Assembly (NCBI RefSeq): GCF_001741865.1
Contig: NZ_CP017147.1
Span: 6,191,001 to 6,255,000 of the forward strand
From: Bosea vaviloviae
Lineage (GTDB): Bacteria; Pseudomonadota; Alphaproteobacteria; Rhizobiales; Beijerinckiaceae
Reading direction: 5' to 3'
Length of the DNA: 64,000 nt
Shown: in pieces, positions 62,818 to 64,000 of the stretch
Position numbering within the stretch: the stretch's first letter is position 1
Layout of the letters: every line of letters starts with the position of its first letter
Program-made: the position numbers and the translations under genes
The notes under the pieces: generated by a model
The model's input: only the letters and a program-made list of their open reading frames with translations
Told to the model about the DNA's origin: nothing
Databases searched by the model: none

Positions 62818-64000
62818 GCGGCCTGCGCCTTCAGCTCCGAGAACCCCTTGCCCTCAGTGGCGAGCCTGCGCAGCAGGGGTGACGGTTCGAGCGTCGCGTC
62901 GCCGCTCTCGGCTGCCTGGGCTTCGAGCCGCTTGACGATCACGTCGAGCCCGACCGTATCGGCCCAATGCATCGGCCCGCCGCGCCAGGCCGGCCAGTTA
63001 TAGCCGTTGAGCCAGATGATATCGATGTCGCCCGGCCGCGCCGCGATGCCCTCTTCGAGGATGCGCGCGCCCTCATTGACCATCGGATCCATCAAGCGCG
63101 CCACGATCTCATCGGCCGTGAAGGAACGCCGCGTCACGCCCTTCTGCGCCGAGATGCTCGCGATCAACGCCTCGACCTCGGGGTCGCGCTGGCCCGCGCG
63201 CGCGCCGGCCGGGTAGAGATAATAGCCCTTGCCGGTCTTCTGGCCGAAGCGACCGGCCTCGCAGAGCGCATCCGCAACTGCTGCTTTCTTCCCCAGCGAT
63301 TTGCGCGTGCGCCAGCCGATATCGTTGCCGGCGAGGTCCGACATCGCGAAGGGCCCCATCTTGAAACCGAAAGCGGTCACGGCCGCATCGACCTCATGGG
63401 GCAACGCTCCAGCGATCAGCAAACGTTCGGCCGCCCGCGTGCGTTGCGCCAGCATGCGGTTGCCTACGAAACCGAAGCAATTGCCGACCACGACCGGTAC
63501 CTTGCCGAGCATGCGCCCGAGCGCCACCGCAGTCGCCACCACATCGTCGGCGACGCCGGCCGGCCGCACCACCTCCAGGAGCTTCATGACATTGGCCGGG
63601 CTGAAGAAATGCATCCCGATCACATCCTGCGGCCGCTTGGTCGCAGCCGCGATCGTCGGGATATCGAGATAGGAGGTGTTGCTGGCGAGGATCGCGCCGG
63701 GCTTGGCGATGCCGTCGAGCGCCCCGAAAATCTGCTTCTTGACACCCATCTCCTCGAAGGCCGCTTCGATGACGATGTCCGCATCGGCTGCCGCAGTCAG
63801 TCCCACAGCAGGCGTGATCAGCGCCATGCGCTCGTCGCGCTTCTCCGGCGTCAACGAGCCCCGCGTCACCGACATCTCATAGATCGCCGCGACCCGGTTG
63901 ATGCCGTTGTCGATCTGGGCCTGCTCGGTCTCGATCAAGGTCACGGGAATGCCGGCATTGGCGAAGCACATGGCGATGCCGCCACCCATCGTGCCGGCGC
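62814..64000 (-). CDS. pimF: 3-hydroxyacyl-CoA dehydrogenase (C-terminal part of PimF/FadB-like enzyme), runs off window
   Basis: At least 395 residues, cut by the right edge. The visible part begins in the NAD-binding motif ([23 protein letters not shown]) and continues with [40 protein letters not shown], the 3HCDH_N core, and [15 protein letters not shown] of the C-terminal 3HCDH domain, then NPMVNEG-like and [13 protein letters not shown] segments. The missing upstream part should be an enoyl-CoA hydratase domain if this is PimF. First gene visible of the pimFABCD order on the minus strand. Confidence 0.88.
   Translation of the reverse strand, partial: AGTMGGGIAMCFANAGIPVTLIETEQAQIDNGINRVAAIYEMSVTRGSLTPEKRDERMALITPAVGLTAAADADIVIEAAFEEMGVKKQIFGALDGIAKPGAILASNTSYLDIPTIAAATKRPQDVIGMHFFSPANVMKLLEVVRPAGVADDVVATAVALGRMLGKVPVVVGNCFGFVGNRMLAQRTRAAERLLIAGALPHEVDAAVTAFGFKMGPFAMSDLAGNDIGWRTRKSLGKKAAVADALCEAGRFGQKTGKGYYLYPAGARAGQRDPEVEALIASISAQKGVTRRSFTADEIVARLMDPMVNEGARILEEGIAARPGDIDIIWLNGYNWPAWRGGPMHWADTVGLDVIVKRLEAQAAESGDATLEPSPLLRRLATEGKGFSELKAQAA

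Overview
The window is chromosomal DNA from a GC-rich alphaproteobacterium, most likely a member of the Hyphomicrobiales close to Bosea (inference). The signs are an F1-only atpHAGDC operon next to priA and rppH, a class I lysyl-tRNA synthetase, a trifunctional-type PutA partnered with an Lrp-type regulator, a pim-type dicarboxylate beta-oxidation operon in the Rhodopseudomonas order, and many short intergenic palindromic repeats. I found no rRNA, tRNA, CRISPR array, insertion sequence or prophage. Nearly every base is explained by genes of ordinary codon use.

Layout. 0-6 kb: an acetyltransferase, then on the minus strand an NMT1-type ABC importer (binding protein, ATPase, permease) followed by an acyl-CoA synthetase. 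6-12 kb: putR/putA for proline oxidation, an old-yellow-enzyme reductase with a divergent ArsR regulator, rppH and a VOC protein. 12-22 kb: housekeeping block atpHAGDC, a small secreted protein, priA, xerC and a DUF4337 membrane protein, then a decayed 2H phosphoesterase. 22.5-40 kb: a catabolic island. A divergent LeuCD-like hydratase faces a HutC/UTRA GntR regulator, a five-gene branched-chain-amino-acid-type ABC importer, an MmgE/PrpD-like dehydratase, a PrpB-like lyase, HyuB/HyuA-like hydantoinase subunits, an isochorismatase-fold hydrolase without the nucleophilic cysteine, and a fumarate-reductase-type flavoprotein; an amidase converges on it. 40-49 kb: a hexuronate operon (GntR/FCD regulator, uxaC, kduI, kduD, kdgF, TRAP transporter, mannitol-dehydrogenase-family reductase). 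49-56 kb: an orphan amino-acid-binding protein, an M20 amidohydrolase, lysS, a nitroreductase, a DUF808 membrane protein and an RTX calcium-binding protein. 56.5-64 kb: pimFABCD-like beta-oxidation operon, ending in a 2-keto-4-pentenoate hydratase-like gene; pimF runs off the window.

How it works together. The window is dominated by uptake-plus-catabolism modules, each with its own regulator. The most interesting is the 22.5-38.8 kb island. It pairs a PrpD-like dehydratase, an aconitase-superfamily hydratase and a PrpB-like lyase, which are the dehydrate, rehydrate and cleave steps of the methylcitrate cycle. Here they sit beside an amino-acid-type importer and ATP-dependent ring-opening (hydantoinase) subunits. 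I infer a pathway for a nitrogen-containing or cyclic precursor of a branched hydroxy-acid; the substrate is unknown.

The second theme is the repeats. At least eight families of 40-210 bp palindromic elements lie between genes, many inside operons, and some supply stop codons, C-terminal residues or Shine-Dalgarno sequences to the adjoining genes.
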